This document shows positions 27,806 through 36,933 of a DNA stretch of 64,000 bases, piece by piece; within the stretch, counting starts at the first letter, position 1, and every line of letters begins with the position of its first letter. The notes under the pieces were generated by a model. It ran no database searches, was not told the DNA's origin, and saw only the letters and a list, made by a program, of their open reading frames with translations. The DNA comes from Lachnospiraceae bacterium AC2029 (GTDB lineage Bacteria; Bacillota; Clostridia; Lachnospirales; Lachnospiraceae), in contig JNLK01000001.1 of the NCBI GenBank assembly GCA_000703065.1, positions 2,688,001 through 2,752,000 on the forward strand. The letters are read 5' to 3'. Position numbers and translations under genes: made by a program.

Positions 27806-29509
27806 ATGGACAACTTTATGCAGACCACCGGACTTAGAAGACGTATTCTTGTGGTGGATGACGAAGAGATCAACCGGGAGATCCTGGGACAGATCCTCAG
27901 CGGTTCTTATGAGGTTTCGTATGCGGAGAACGGAAAGCAGGCATACGAAATGCTAACCCGGAGAGATCTGCAGTTCTCCCTGATGCTTTTGGATCTGCTG
28001 ATGCCGGAAATGGACGGCTTCGAGCTTCTGGAACGTATCCAGGAAAGCGAGGAGCTGCACAGCGTTCCGGTGATCGTTATGACCTCCGAAAAGGATGCGG
28101 AGGTTCAGAGTATCCGTCTGGGTGCTTCTGATTTCATTACCAAGCCTTATGATATGCCGGAGGTGATCCTGGCACGCTGCGAGCGGATCATTGAACTGTA
28201 TGAGGGTAACAGCCTGATCCGTTCGGCAGAGAAGGACCGCCTGACCGGTCTCTATTCCAAAGAGTTCTTTTTTGAATATATCCGACAGATTGAATCCTAT
28301 AACGGCGAGCGTGATATGGACGCTGTCGTTCTGAATATCGAGCATTTCCATATGATCAATGAGATGTACGGACGGTCTGTGGGAGATGATGTGCTGAAGC
28401 GGACAGGGCTTTCCCTGACCCGCCTCTTTGATCCGAAGTCCTGCATCGCCTGCCGGCCGGATGCGGACACCTTCTATCTCTACGGAGTACACAGGGAGGA
28501 GTACGAAGAGGTCTTCGCCGAACTCCAGGAGGAGCTTGCACAGCTGTCCCAGAGCCCGCGCATCCGCTTCCGTATCGGAATATACCCGAATGTAGATAAG
28601 GAAATACCTGCAGAGATCTGGTTCGACCATGCCAAGATGGCCTGTGACCGGATCCGCGGTGACTATACAAGGCAGCTGTCCTTCTACAGCAAGGAACTGA
28701 ATGAACACGACCTCTTCCATGAGAGACTGATCAATGATATCGACGAGGCCATCGAGCGGCGTGACCTGATAGTTTATTTCCAGCCCAAGTATGCCATCCA
28801 GGGAGTGGAGCCCCGGCTTCGCAGTGCAGAGGCCCTGATCCGGTGGAAGCATCCGGAGCTGGGAATGATCAGTCCGGGAGAATTCATCCCGCTCTTTGAG
28901 AGTAACGGATTGATCCAGAAGCTGGACCGGTATGTGTGGCAGGAAGCAGTGGCACAGATCCGCCGGTGGAAGGAGGAGTTTGGGATCTCGGTTCCGGTCT
29001 CCGTAAATGTGTCCCGCGTGGATATCTACGATCCGAAGCTGGAGGAGAACCTGCTGGAGCTTCTGAAGAAGAACGGCATTTCCACGGAGGATCTCATGCT
29101 GGAGATCACCGAGTCGGCTTATTCCGAGAATTCGGAGGGCCTGATCCGGGTGGTCAACGCTCTTCGGGATAATGGGTTCCGGATCGAGCTGGATGATTTC
29201 GGCTCCGGCTATTCCTCGCTGAATATGCTGACGACGATACCCATTGATGTACTGAAGATGGATATGCTTTTCATCCGGAATATGCATAAGAGCGTGAAGA
29301 ACCAGAAGCTGGTGGAGCTTGTCATCGACATAGCACGGTTCCTGGGGGTTCCGGTAATCGCGGAAGGCGTGGAGGACGAGGCACAGTTGATCACCCTGAA
29401 GGATATCGGCTGTGATGTTATTCAGGGCTACTACTTCTCAAAGCCTGTTCCTCCGGAGGAATTCGGTCCGTTTATCGAGGAGGAACTCAGAAAGAGAGAA
29501 ATGGAGTAG
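27806..29509 (+). CDS. receiver-GGDEF(degenerate)-EAL c-di-GMP phosphodiesterase
   Basis: The 567-residue protein has a receiver (about 13-130, phospho-acceptor D63 in LLDLLMP), a GGDEF-like domain (about 145-300) and an EAL domain (about 310-560). The cyclase motif is replaced by RPDAD and cannot be catalytic. The EAL domain keeps its landmarks: AEALIRW, LEITES, the metal-binding DDFGSGYSSL, and AEGVEDEAQ. It should hydrolyse c-di-GMP under phosphorylation control, with the GGDEF remnant perhaps acting as a regulatory site. ATG follows GGGAGG. It is followed by an Hpt gene and a hybrid kinase, giving a complete phosphorelay. Confidence 0.93.
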   Translation: MDNFMQTTGLRRRILVVDDEEINREILGQILSGSYEVSYAENGKQAYEMLTRRDLQFSLMLLDLLMPEMDGFELLERIQESEELHSVPVIVMTSEKDAEVQSIRLGASDFITKPYDMPEVILARCERIIELYEGNSLIRSAEKDRLTGLYSKEFFFEYIRQIESYNGERDMDAVVLNIEHFHMINEMYGRSVGDDVLKRTGLSLTRLFDPKSCIACRPDADTFYLYGVHREEYEEVFAELQEELAQLSQSPRIRFRIGIYPNVDKEIPAEIWFDHAKMACDRIRGDYTRQLSFYSKELNEHDLFHERLINDIDEAIERRDLIVYFQPKYAIQGVEPRLRSAEALIRWKHPELGMISPGEFIPLFESNGLIQKLDRYVWQEAVAQIRRWKEEFGISVPVSVNVSRVDIYDPKLEENLLELLKKNGISTEDLMLEITESAYSENSEGLIRVVNALRDNGFRIELDDFGSGYSSLNMLTTIPIDVLKMDMLFIRNMHKSVKNQKLVELVIDIARFLGVPVIAEGVEDEAQLITLKDIGCDVIQGYYFSKPVPPEEFGPFIEEELRKREME

Positions 29510-29526
29510 CAGTCGAAAGGGGGAAC

Positions 29527-29871
29527 ATGATGATGACGATCGATGCTTTAAGAGAATGCGGGGCGGATGTGGATGCCGGCCTGAAACGCTGTATGAACAA
29601 TGAAGCCTTCTACCTTCGGCTGGTAGGAAAGGGTCTTGAGGATCGGAACTTCGATAAGCTGAAGGAGGCGCTTGCCGCAAAGGACCTGGATGCGGCCTTT
29701 GAATGTGCCCATGCTCTGAAGGGCGTGATGGGGAACCTGTCACTGAGCTCCATTTATGATCCGGTGTGTGAGATCACCGAGCTGCTGCGAAGCCGGACGG
29801 ATAAGGATTACACGGAGGAACTGGAGAAGATCCTCGGTGAAAGGGAGAAATTGATGCGTCTTGGTGAATAG
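29527..29871 (+). CDS. histidine phosphotransfer (Hpt) protein
   Basis: A 114-residue, all-helical protein with the Hpt motif AHALKGVMGNLSL; the phospho-histidine is H62. It would relay phosphate between receivers, most simply from the hybrid kinase downstream to the receiver of the EAL protein upstream. Three consecutive ATG codons (29527, 29530, 29533) follow GAAAGGGGG, so the exact start is uncertain by two residues. Seventeen bases after the EAL gene and nine before the kinase gene, so one operon. Confidence 0.93.
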   Translation: MMMTIDALRECGADVDAGLKRCMNNEAFYLRLVGKGLEDRNFDKLKEALAAKDLDAAFECAHALKGVMGNLSLSSIYDPVCEITELLRSRTDKDYTEELEKILGEREKLMRLGE

Positions 29872-29880
29872 AGGTGTTAC

Positions 29881-32325
29881 ATGTTTGGTAGGTATTTTCG
29901 ACTGAACAGCGAGACGATGAATATCATTGAGGAGATCGGCCGGCATATGCCCGGTGGTTTCTTCATTTACAAGGCAGAACAGCCGGAGGAGATCCTGTAT
30001 GTGAATCACGCCGTGCTGGATATCTTCGGGTGCAAGGATACGGATGAGTTTCGGGAACTGACGGGGAATACCTTTCAGGGCATGCTGCATCCGGAGGACC
30101 GGGAGCTGATCGCCGGCTCCATCAGTGAGCAGGTCCTGATGAATGAGGATAAGATGGATTATGTGGAATACCGGATCATCCGGAAGGACGGAGCCGTCCG
30201 CTGGGTGGATGACTACGGGCATTTCACCGAGACCGAGGAATACGGTGGGATCTACTACGTCTTTATCTCGGATATCACAGCCAGAAAGGAACGGCAGGTG
30301 CATGAGTCCGAGGAGCAGTCCCAGATGATCACGGCCATGGCTTCGGACTACCGCTGTGTATACCACGTGGATCTGGATACGGACGACGGGATCTGTTACC
30401 GGACGGATCATCCCTATCAGAATTCTCTGTCCGTGGGTGAACATTTTGTATTTAGTAAGGTATTCCGGGAATATGCGGAGCATTTTGTGACTCCGGAGTT
30501 TCGGGAAGGCTTCCTGGAATTCATCGATCCGGTCAATATCCGGAAGAAACTGGAGCGGGAGCTGATCATTTCCTATCGCTATCTGATCAACCGTGAGGGA
30601 AAGGAATCCTATGAGATGCTGCGTATGGCAGGCGTGCGTCATCCGGAGGACCGGGATGACCATCTGGTGCATGCCATCGGTGTGGGCTTCACGGATATCG
30701 ACCAGGAGATGCGGGATACCCTGAAGAAGAATCAGGTGTTAAATGACGCGCTGGAGGTGGCGAAGGAAGCAAACCGCGCCAAGACGGCCTTCCTTTCCAA
30801 TATGAGCCATGAGATCCGGACTCCGATGAATGCCATCATCGGACTGAACAATATCGCGCTCACCGATCCTGATCTTTCCGACCGGACCCGGGAATACCTG
30901 GAGAAGATCGGTGCATCTGCCAGACATCTGATGAATATCATCAACGACATTCTGGACATGTCCCGTATCGAGTCCGGACGGATGGTCATTCGGAATGAAG
31001 AGTTCTCCTTTCCGGAAATGCTGGAACAGGTGAATACCATGATCAGCGGACAGTGCCGGGAGAAGGGACTTAACTATGAGTGCCGGATCAAGGGGAAACT
31101 CTGTGACTATTATATCGGAGATGAACTGAAGCTCCGTCAGGTGCTGATCAACATCCTGGGAAATGCGGTAAAGTTTACTCCGGAGCAGGGAAGCGTCACC
31201 TTCACGGTGGAGGAGGTGAACCGTTACGACGGAAATACCACCCTGCGGTTTGTGGTACAGGATACGGGTATCGGTATGAGTCCGGACTATCTGCCGAAGC
31301 TTTTCGATACCTTCAGTCAGGAGCATGCCTCCTCTACCAGCCACTACGGAAGCACGGGGCTGGGAATGCCGATCACCAAAAGCATCGTAGAGCTGATGCA
31401 CGGAAATATCGAGGTGGAGAGTGAGAAGGGCATCGGGACCACATTTACGGTGACCCTTACCTTTGCGGAGTCCGACCGGAAGACCGTGGTCGGGACCGAG
31501 GATTATGAGCTTCACCCGCAGGAAATGAGTGTGCTTGTGATAGATGATGATCCGGTAGCCTGTGAATATGCGCAGTTTATTCTGGGGCAGGTGGGCATCA
31601 GCTGCGAACTGGCCGGATCCGGTGCGGAAGCGCTGGAAATGGTGAAAATGCGGCATGCCAGACGGGAACCCTACAATCTGATCCTGGTGGACTGGAAGAT
31701 GCCGGATATGGACGGGATCGAAACCACACGGCAGATCCGTTCCATGGTCGGAGATGATTCCGCCATCATCATACTTACCTCCTACAACTGGGATGACGTG
31801 GTGGATGAGGCGAAGGAAGCCGGCGTGGACAGCTTCGTTTCAAAACCGCTCTTTGCGGGAAGTGTTATGGATGAATTCCGTGAAGCCTTCCAGAGAAGAA
31901 ATTCCGCCCTGCAGGAGTGCAGGATCGAGCTGAAGGGCCGCAGGATCCTTCTGGCAGAGGATATGATGGTCAATGCGGAGATCATTATGATGATCCTCAG
32001 CATGAAGGAAATGGAGGCAGAGCATGCGGAGAACGGAAGGATCGCCGTGGAAATGTTTGCGACCCGTGAGGAAGGGTACTACGATGCGATCCTGATGGAT
32101 ATGCGGATGCCGGAAATGGACGGCCTTGAGGCGGCAAAGACGATCCGGGCCATGGACCGGTCAGACGCAAAAAGCATCCCGATCATCGCGCTGACGGCAA
32201 ATGCCTTTGATGAGGATGTGCAGCGGAGCCTGCAGGCGGGACTGAACGCCCATCTCAGCAAGCCGGTGGAAGCGGAGCTTCTCTATGAGACACTGGGGCA
32301 GCTGATACAGGATAAGGAAAACTGA
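29881..32325 (+). CDS. hybrid sensor histidine kinase, PAS-PAS-HK-REC-REC
   Basis: The 814-residue soluble protein has no membrane segments. A PAS domain (about 12-135, with its PAC part at VEYRIIRKDGAVRWVDD) is followed by a second PAS-like region (about 150-285). The dimerization domain has phospho-acceptor H310 (FLSNMSHEIRTPMNAI) and the ATPase domain has N, G1 (DTGIGM) and G2 (GLGMPI) boxes to about 540. Two receivers follow with acceptors D604 (LVDWKMPDMDG) and D740 (LMDMRMPEMDG). Input is presumably cytoplasmic; the ligand is unknown. The final receiver can pass phosphate to the adjacent Hpt. Confidence 0.94.
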   Translation: MFGRYFRLNSETMNIIEEIGRHMPGGFFIYKAEQPEEILYVNHAVLDIFGCKDTDEFRELTGNTFQGMLHPEDRELIAGSISEQVLMNEDKMDYVEYRIIRKDGAVRWVDDYGHFTETEEYGGIYYVFISDITARKERQVHESEEQSQMITAMASDYRCVYHVDLDTDDGICYRTDHPYQNSLSVGEHFVFSKVFREYAEHFVTPEFREGFLEFIDPVNIRKKLERELIISYRYLINREGKESYEMLRMAGVRHPEDRDDHLVHAIGVGFTDIDQEMRDTLKKNQVLNDALEVAKEANRAKTAFLSNMSHEIRTPMNAIIGLNNIALTDPDLSDRTREYLEKIGASARHLMNIINDILDMSRIESGRMVIRNEEFSFPEMLEQVNTMISGQCREKGLNYECRIKGKLCDYYIGDELKLRQVLINILGNAVKFTPEQGSVTFTVEEVNRYDGNTTLRFVVQDTGIGMSPDYLPKLFDTFSQEHASSTSHYGSTGLGMPITKSIVELMHGNIEVESEKGIGTTFTVTLTFAESDRKTVVGTEDYELHPQEMSVLVIDDDPVACEYAQFILGQVGISCELAGSGAEALEMVKMRHARREPYNLILVDWKMPDMDGIETTRQIRSMVGDDSAIIILTSYNWDDVVDEAKEAGVDSFVSKPLFAGSVMDEFREAFQRRNSALQECRIELKGRRILLAEDMMVNAEIIMMILSMKEMEAEHAENGRIAVEMFATREEGYYDAILMDMRMPEMDGLEAAKTIRAMDRSDAKSIPIIALTANAFDEDVQRSLQAGLNAHLSKPVEAELLYETLGQLIQDKEN

Positions 32326-32334
32326 CGAAATCAA

Positions 32335-32377
32335 AAACAGCCACAGGTACATTTCACTGTACCCGTGGCTGTTTTGT
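32335..32377. terminator. bidirectional terminator
   Basis: AACAGCCAC-GGTACA (32337-32352) pairs with TGTACCCGTGGCTGTT (32358-32373), with A residues before and T residues after. It separates the hybrid kinase from the convergent phosphoribosyltransferase-like gene. Confidence 0.85.
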
Positions 32378-32419
32378 CGTGTGCCCGTCGGCACATTTTC
32401 ATTTTATAACAGAGGTTCC

Positions 32420-33061
32420 TTACATTGCGGTCACGCCGCCTCCCGGAGAGATGATACCATCCAGCTTCACACCGCTCTGGCAGAACGGGCAGGAAGAGGA
32501 GGAGAAGGAATCATAGCCTTCGATATCCTTCTTGTGGAAGATGGAGTGGATCGGATATCCGTGGATCTCATCGGTAGCGGTGAAGATCGCAGATACGCCG
32601 GCGATACTTCCGCCGTAGTAGTTGATACACTCGATTGCCTTCTCTACGGTATGACCGGTGGATGCGGTGGCAAGAAGCAGGAGTACATGCTTATTGTTGA
32701 CCATCGGAACCATATTGTCCGGGAAGGTAAGCTGTCCCATGGCATTCTGTTCGGGAGTGATAACGTAGATGGTACCGTGCGCGTTCATACACATGATACC
32801 GGAGTTTGTCAGCTCATCGGCAAGATAGGCACCGATCACGTCCGTTCCGTCCATACAGATGATCACATCCACAACGGTGGTAGCCATGTACTCGGAGCAC
32901 ATGGACTTGGCAACGGCCTTTGCCTCACTGCTTCTGGCTTTCAGGGTGGTCAGGTCGATATAAGCGTTGATGTGGGATGATGATGTGGCGAAATGCCCCG
33001 GTGTAACCTTCAGTTTGATGAGGTTATTGTATGGTGAATCAATCTTGTAACTCTGTGTCAT
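32420..33061 (-). CDS. phosphoribosyltransferase-fold protein (OPRT-like)
   Basis: The 213-residue protein resembles type I phosphoribosyltransferases such as orotate phosphoribosyltransferase. The segment VLLLLATASTGHTVEKAIE occupies the PRPP-loop position, but the usual two acidic residues (DD or ED) are replaced by AT, so PRPP binding may be altered. A C-terminal CPFCQSG adds a possible metal or redox pair. ATG follows AAAGGGGG at spacing 7. It is a single-gene unit with its own promoter. Pyrimidine synthesis neighbours are absent, so I do not call it pyrE; a regulatory or salvage role is equally possible. Confidence 0.65.
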   Translation of the reverse strand: MTQSYKIDSPYNNLIKLKVTPGHFATSSSHINAYIDLTTLKARSSEAKAVAKSMCSEYMATTVVDVIICMDGTDVIGAYLADELTNSGIMCMNAHGTIYVITPEQNAMGQLTFPDNMVPMVNNKHVLLLLATASTGHTVEKAIECINYYGGSIAGVSAIFTATDEIHGYPIHSIFHKKDIEGYDSFSSSSCPFCQSGVKLDGIISPGGGVTAM

Positions 33062-33117
33062 GATATAGCCCCCTTTTCACTAAACATTCGTATTCATCTG
33101 GTATCGAACACTCTTTT

Positions 33118-33146
33118 ATTATATAGGTTTTGGGGAGATAGTACAA
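33118..33146 (-). promoter_or_regulatory. promoter of the phosphoribosyltransferase-like gene
   Basis: On the minus strand, TTGTAC (33141-33146) and TATAAT (33118-33123), spacer 17 bases. Confidence 0.75.
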
Positions 33147-33199
33147 GAGAGAATACTAAGGAACGGAGTAAAAATACGGACGAAATCGAACGTATGTTC

Positions 33200-33228
33200 T
33201 TGCCTGAAAAGTGAGTATATGGTATAAT
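33200..33228 (+). promoter_or_regulatory. promoter of the DNA-repair block
   Basis: TTGCCT (33200-33205) and TATAAT (33223-33228) with a 17-base spacer, divergent from the promoter at 33118. A CGAAC-N4-GTTC sequence (CGAACGTATGTTC, 33187-33199) abuts the -35 box and resembles the Gram-positive LexA box, so DNA-damage control is plausible. Confidence 0.7.
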
Positions 33229-33274
33229 AGATTAGTGTTTGTTTTGTAGAATGATTCATAAAGGGGGTTGAACT

Positions 33275-34423
33275 ATGATCAGGATATTTCTTACGGGTGA
33301 CAATCATTTTGGAAAGAGGTACAGCCGGTACAAGGGGATAGAGGACCGGCTGATGGAAAGCCGCTACGAGAGTCTGGAACGGATGGTTCAGAAGGCCGAG
33401 AAGGAGTCCTGTGATTTCTTTGTGGTGGCGGGTGATCTTTTTGACCGTACCGACAAGATCCCTCAAAAGGATATCAGGAGAATAGTTCAGATCCTGGCGG
33501 CCTTTAACGGGACCGTCCTGGTGCTTCCGGGAAATCATGACTACTATACCGGTGAAGAGAGTGTGTGGAAGTTCTTTGAGAAAACGGTCAGTGACGAGGG
33601 GCCGAATATCGTGCTGCTGAACAGCTTCGAAGAGTACGAATATACCGTCGGTGATGAAACGGTGGTGGTTTACCCCGCCTTCTGTCAGTTAAAGCACTCC
33701 AAAGAGAATAATCTGGGGTGGATCCGGTCGGCGTCCGTCCGGACGGAAGGAGTGATCAATATCGGGATCGCTCACGGATCCCTGGCGGGTCTTTCGCCTG
33801 ACCTGAAGAATGAATATTTCCTGATGACCGGGGATGAACTGAAGGCGATCCCCGTGGATGCGTGGCTGCTGGGACATACCCATATCCAGTATCCCGCGGA
33901 TCTTTGCGAAGACAGGGATACACCGGGCTACCGGATCTTCAATCCGGGAACCCATGAGCAGACGGATCTTTCAAATAATACGGAGGGCTGCGGCTTTATC
34001 CTAACCATTACCAAGGAGGGCAGCGTGGCAACGGTCGCTGCCAGAAAGTATGTCAGCGGAAAGATACGGTATTATGATCTTCCGGTATCGGTAAGCCCGG
34101 ACAGTGAAACTGCTCTCAGGGATGCAATCGGGAAGGTGGTTTCCGGGATCGTGAAAGAGGATGCCATCGTCAGGCTGACGCTGACCGGTACCGTAGGAAA
34201 GGATGAATACGCCTCCAAAGGAGCCATTTACCGGGAACTCCTGCAGGACTTCCTTTTCTACGAGACAGATGATAAGGAGCTTTCCGAGGAGATCACCATC
34301 GACAGAGTCCGGGAGGAATATGCAGAGACCAGCTTTGCAGCGAAGCTTCTGGAGGAACTGACGGAGGACCCGGCGGAGCTGCAGATGGCGTATCGGATGC
34401 TGGCGGAATGCAAGGACGAATAG
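33275..34423 (+). CDS. SbcD/YhaO-like DNA repair metallophosphoesterase
   Basis: The 382-residue protein carries the calcineurin-like phosphoesterase motifs in order: DNHFGK (with GD-H change), GDLFDR, GNHDY, a later histidine in IGIAHGS, and GHTH. These bind two metal ions in the Mre11/SbcD nuclease family. The partner ATPase follows 35 bases later, so it probably forms an SbcCD-like complex trimming double-strand ends or hairpins. ATG is preceded by AAAGGGGG. First gene of a co-directional repair block continuing into addB-addA. Confidence 0.88.
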   Translation: MIRIFLTGDNHFGKRYSRYKGIEDRLMESRYESLERMVQKAEKESCDFFVVAGDLFDRTDKIPQKDIRRIVQILAAFNGTVLVLPGNHDYYTGEESVWKFFEKTVSDEGPNIVLLNSFEEYEYTVGDETVVVYPAFCQLKHSKENNLGWIRSASVRTEGVINIGIAHGSLAGLSPDLKNEYFLMTGDELKAIPVDAWLLGHTHIQYPADLCEDRDTPGYRIFNPGTHEQTDLSNNTEGCGFILTITKEGSVATVAARKYVSGKIRYYDLPVSVSPDSETALRDAIGKVVSGIVKEDAIVRLTLTGTVGKDEYASKGAIYRELLQDFLFYETDDKELSEEITIDRVREEYAETSFAAKLLEELTEDPAELQMAYRMLAECKDE

Positions 34424-34458
34424 AAGGGGCAGCGGAACAGAGAGCAGGAGGTTGCGTT

Positions 34459-36864
34459 ATGAAGATAAAGAAGGTGAGTTGTGAACAGTTCGCGGGGATA
34501 AGTGACCGTGATGTCCGGTTCGAAGACGGACTGAATCTGATGATCAGTGAAAATGAAACAGGGAAGAGCACTCTGGCAGATCTGATCTATCATCTGTTCT
34601 TTTCGGAAGCCATGCTGAGCGGAAAGGACGGAGAGGCATTCATGAAGAAGTATTATCCGAAGGCTGCCAAGGGGCCTGACGGAGATTATGCCGAGGCGGA
34701 GATTTCCTTTGAAACCGAAGAGGGAGCGTATAAACTGACGAAGAAATGGGGGAAGAAGACCGGTTACTGCCGGCTGAGGCTTCCGAACGGGACCTCCGTT
34801 GAAGATCAGAAGACGGTCAAGGATGCGATTTCGGATGCGCTGAAATATCAGGCGGGTGTATACGGGGAGATCGTCTTTCCGTCGCAGAAACGGGACCAGG
34901 TGGCAGTGGAAAGTATCATGAAGGCCGTGGATCAGCTGGATAAAGCCGGCAGGGAGCGGCTGAAGGACACAAAGGATCAGCTGCTCTCCACACTGACGAA
35001 GGCGACGCTGGAGACCGGGGGAGTATCCATAGACCGGATAGAAACGTATCTTACGGAACACATGAGCAAGCTGGACGGAAAATGGGATTTTACGGCAGGG
35101 ACGCCGGAGGGCGGAGCCTCACGCCGGTCCCTTGCCAACAGATGGAAGAACGGAGCCGGAGAGATCGTCAACGCTTATTACGAGGGCGTAAGAGTCCGTG
35201 AGGAACAGAAGGCTGCGGAGGATGCGGAGCGGGCAGTAGAGACCGCGGACGGAAAGCTTCGTGAGGCAAAGAGGCTAAAGGAAGAGGCAGCTGCATTACA
35301 GAAGCGTTTCATGGAATTCAGTTCCGCCCTGGAACAGAAAAATAATCTGGAGCAGCTGATACAAAATGATAAGGCTGAAATGGAGAAGGCGGAAAAGGCC
35401 GGAGATGACTGGCCGAAGCAGGAACGGAATCTGAAGGCTGCAACAGAGTTGAGAGAGCAGAAGCGGCAGGCTGCACTTCGGGATCACTGGACGAAAGTGG
35501 AGGAAGCCATGGAGGCATCCGATAAGGCGGCAGCGGCCCTGGAAGAATCGCAACCTGTGGAACAGGAAACGGTGAATCAGCTTAACCGACTGATCCGTAA
35601 CAATGCGCAGGAAGAAGCAAAACTGGCGGGGCTGAACCTGACGGCACAGGTGAAGCAGCTGGGAACTGTCCCGGTGGAACTTAGATCGGCTGCTTCCGGG
35701 GAAGTATTGGAAGCGGATGACGGAGAATATCGGATCACGGAGGCTGTGGATATCACGGTGCCGGATGTGGTGGAAATTCGGCTGATGCCCCGGGGAGTCG
35801 ATGTGGATCAGGTACAGAAGAATCTGGATACCTGCAGGGAAGAGATCCGGAAGATCTATGACCGGTATCAGGTGAACTCTCCGGAGGAACTTCAGAATAA
35901 GGTAAAGGAATATGACAGCCTGAAGAGTGAAGTGAAGTCCTGCAGCCAGAAGCTTGAGGCTGCTCTTTCCGGTCAGGATTATGAGGAGCTGAAGAAAGAG
36001 GCGGAAGGGATCTCGGGAGACCTGGAGGCAACGGAGGAGATCGACGGGAAGATCAAAGCTCTTTGCGGGAATACGAATCTGGACGGCTTCATCGGAAGCA
36101 CCGGGAATAAGGTCAGCGGATATGAGGACCAGTATAAATCTCCGGACGAAATTGCAAAGAAGATAGAAGAATTAAGTAAAAGGATCACTGACAGGGAGGA
36201 GGAGCTTGGTCGGCTTGGGGATATTCCGGAGGAGTTCGTCGGAAAGGATCCCAGGAGCTATCGCCTGGAACTGGAAGACCGTGTAAAGGAGTATGACGAC
36301 CGGCTGGAGCAGATCAATGAAGAACGTAACAGTGCGATCCAGAACCTGGGAGAAAAATCCGCAGAAGAGTATGCGGAGGATCTGCAGCGGGCGGAGGAAG
36401 AGCTTCAGGCGAAGATCAGGGAGTACGAGCACTGGAAGAACATTTTCGATAAGTTTACGAAACTGAAGAAGTCCATGAACGGAAATCCGGCACAGGAGAT
36501 CGAGGGAAAATTCCGTGAATACCTGAGTGTGATCACCGACGGATCACTCAGGCTGACGGAAGCAGACGAGAAGCTCACCGTAAAGATGGAAAGCGGAGAT
36601 CATGCACTGGGTTACGAGCATCTGTCAGACGGAACGAAGAATACCATATCACTTGCCTTCCGGCTGGCCATGTTGGAGTATCTGTTCCCCGAGGGGGGCG
36701 GACTGGCGGTCTTTGACGACCCATTTACGGATATGGATCCGAAGCGTCTGGCCCAGGCCTGCGCGCTGGTGAAGCGCTTTGCCGAGAAGAATCAGGTGAT
36801 CTTCCTGACCTGTGACGGTAAGTATGAGAAGCTTCTTCAGGGGAAGAGGATCAGTCTGGCATAG
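34459..36864 (+). CDS. SbcC/YhaN-like SMC-type ATPase
   Basis: The 801-residue protein starts at ATG after CAGGAGG. It has Walker A SENETGKST at about residues 32-40 and ends with a Walker B GGLAVFDDPFTDMDP preceded by the signature HLSDGTKNTISLAF. Between them are about 450 residues of heptad-rich coiled coil (roughly 215-330 and 440-650) without an obvious zinc-hook CxxC. This matches the short SbcC relatives of the YhaN type. It would act with the phosphoesterase upstream on DNA ends. Confidence 0.88.
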   Translation: MKIKKVSCEQFAGISDRDVRFEDGLNLMISENETGKSTLADLIYHLFFSEAMLSGKDGEAFMKKYYPKAAKGPDGDYAEAEISFETEEGAYKLTKKWGKKTGYCRLRLPNGTSVEDQKTVKDAISDALKYQAGVYGEIVFPSQKRDQVAVESIMKAVDQLDKAGRERLKDTKDQLLSTLTKATLETGGVSIDRIETYLTEHMSKLDGKWDFTAGTPEGGASRRSLANRWKNGAGEIVNAYYEGVRVREEQKAAEDAERAVETADGKLREAKRLKEEAAALQKRFMEFSSALEQKNNLEQLIQNDKAEMEKAEKAGDDWPKQERNLKAATELREQKRQAALRDHWTKVEEAMEASDKAAAALEESQPVEQETVNQLNRLIRNNAQEEAKLAGLNLTAQVKQLGTVPVELRSAASGEVLEADDGEYRITEAVDITVPDVVEIRLMPRGVDVDQVQKNLDTCREEIRKIYDRYQVNSPEELQNKVKEYDSLKSEVKSCSQKLEAALSGQDYEELKKEAEGISGDLEATEEIDGKIKALCGNTNLDGFIGSTGNKVSGYEDQYKSPDEIAKKIEELSKRITDREEELGRLGDIPEEFVGKDPRSYRLELEDRVKEYDDRLEQINEERNSAIQNLGEKSAEEYAEDLQRAEEELQAKIREYEHWKNIFDKFTKLKKSMNGNPAQEIEGKFREYLSVITDGSLRLTEADEKLTVKMESGDHALGYEHLSDGTKNTISLAFRLAMLEYLFPEGGGLAVFDDPFTDMDPKRLAQACALVKRFAEKNQVIFLTCDGKYEKLLQGKRISLA

Positions 36865-36933
36865 GAAGCCGGAGAAGCAGGAACGAAGGGCAGTCGAAGC
36901 CCGGGGGTGTTTTGTGACACAGGAGAAGAAGGA

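Noticed and set aside
32420-33061. Calling the phosphoribosyltransferase-like gene pyrE
   Set aside because: The PRPP loop lacks the acidic pair and no pyrimidine genes are nearby.
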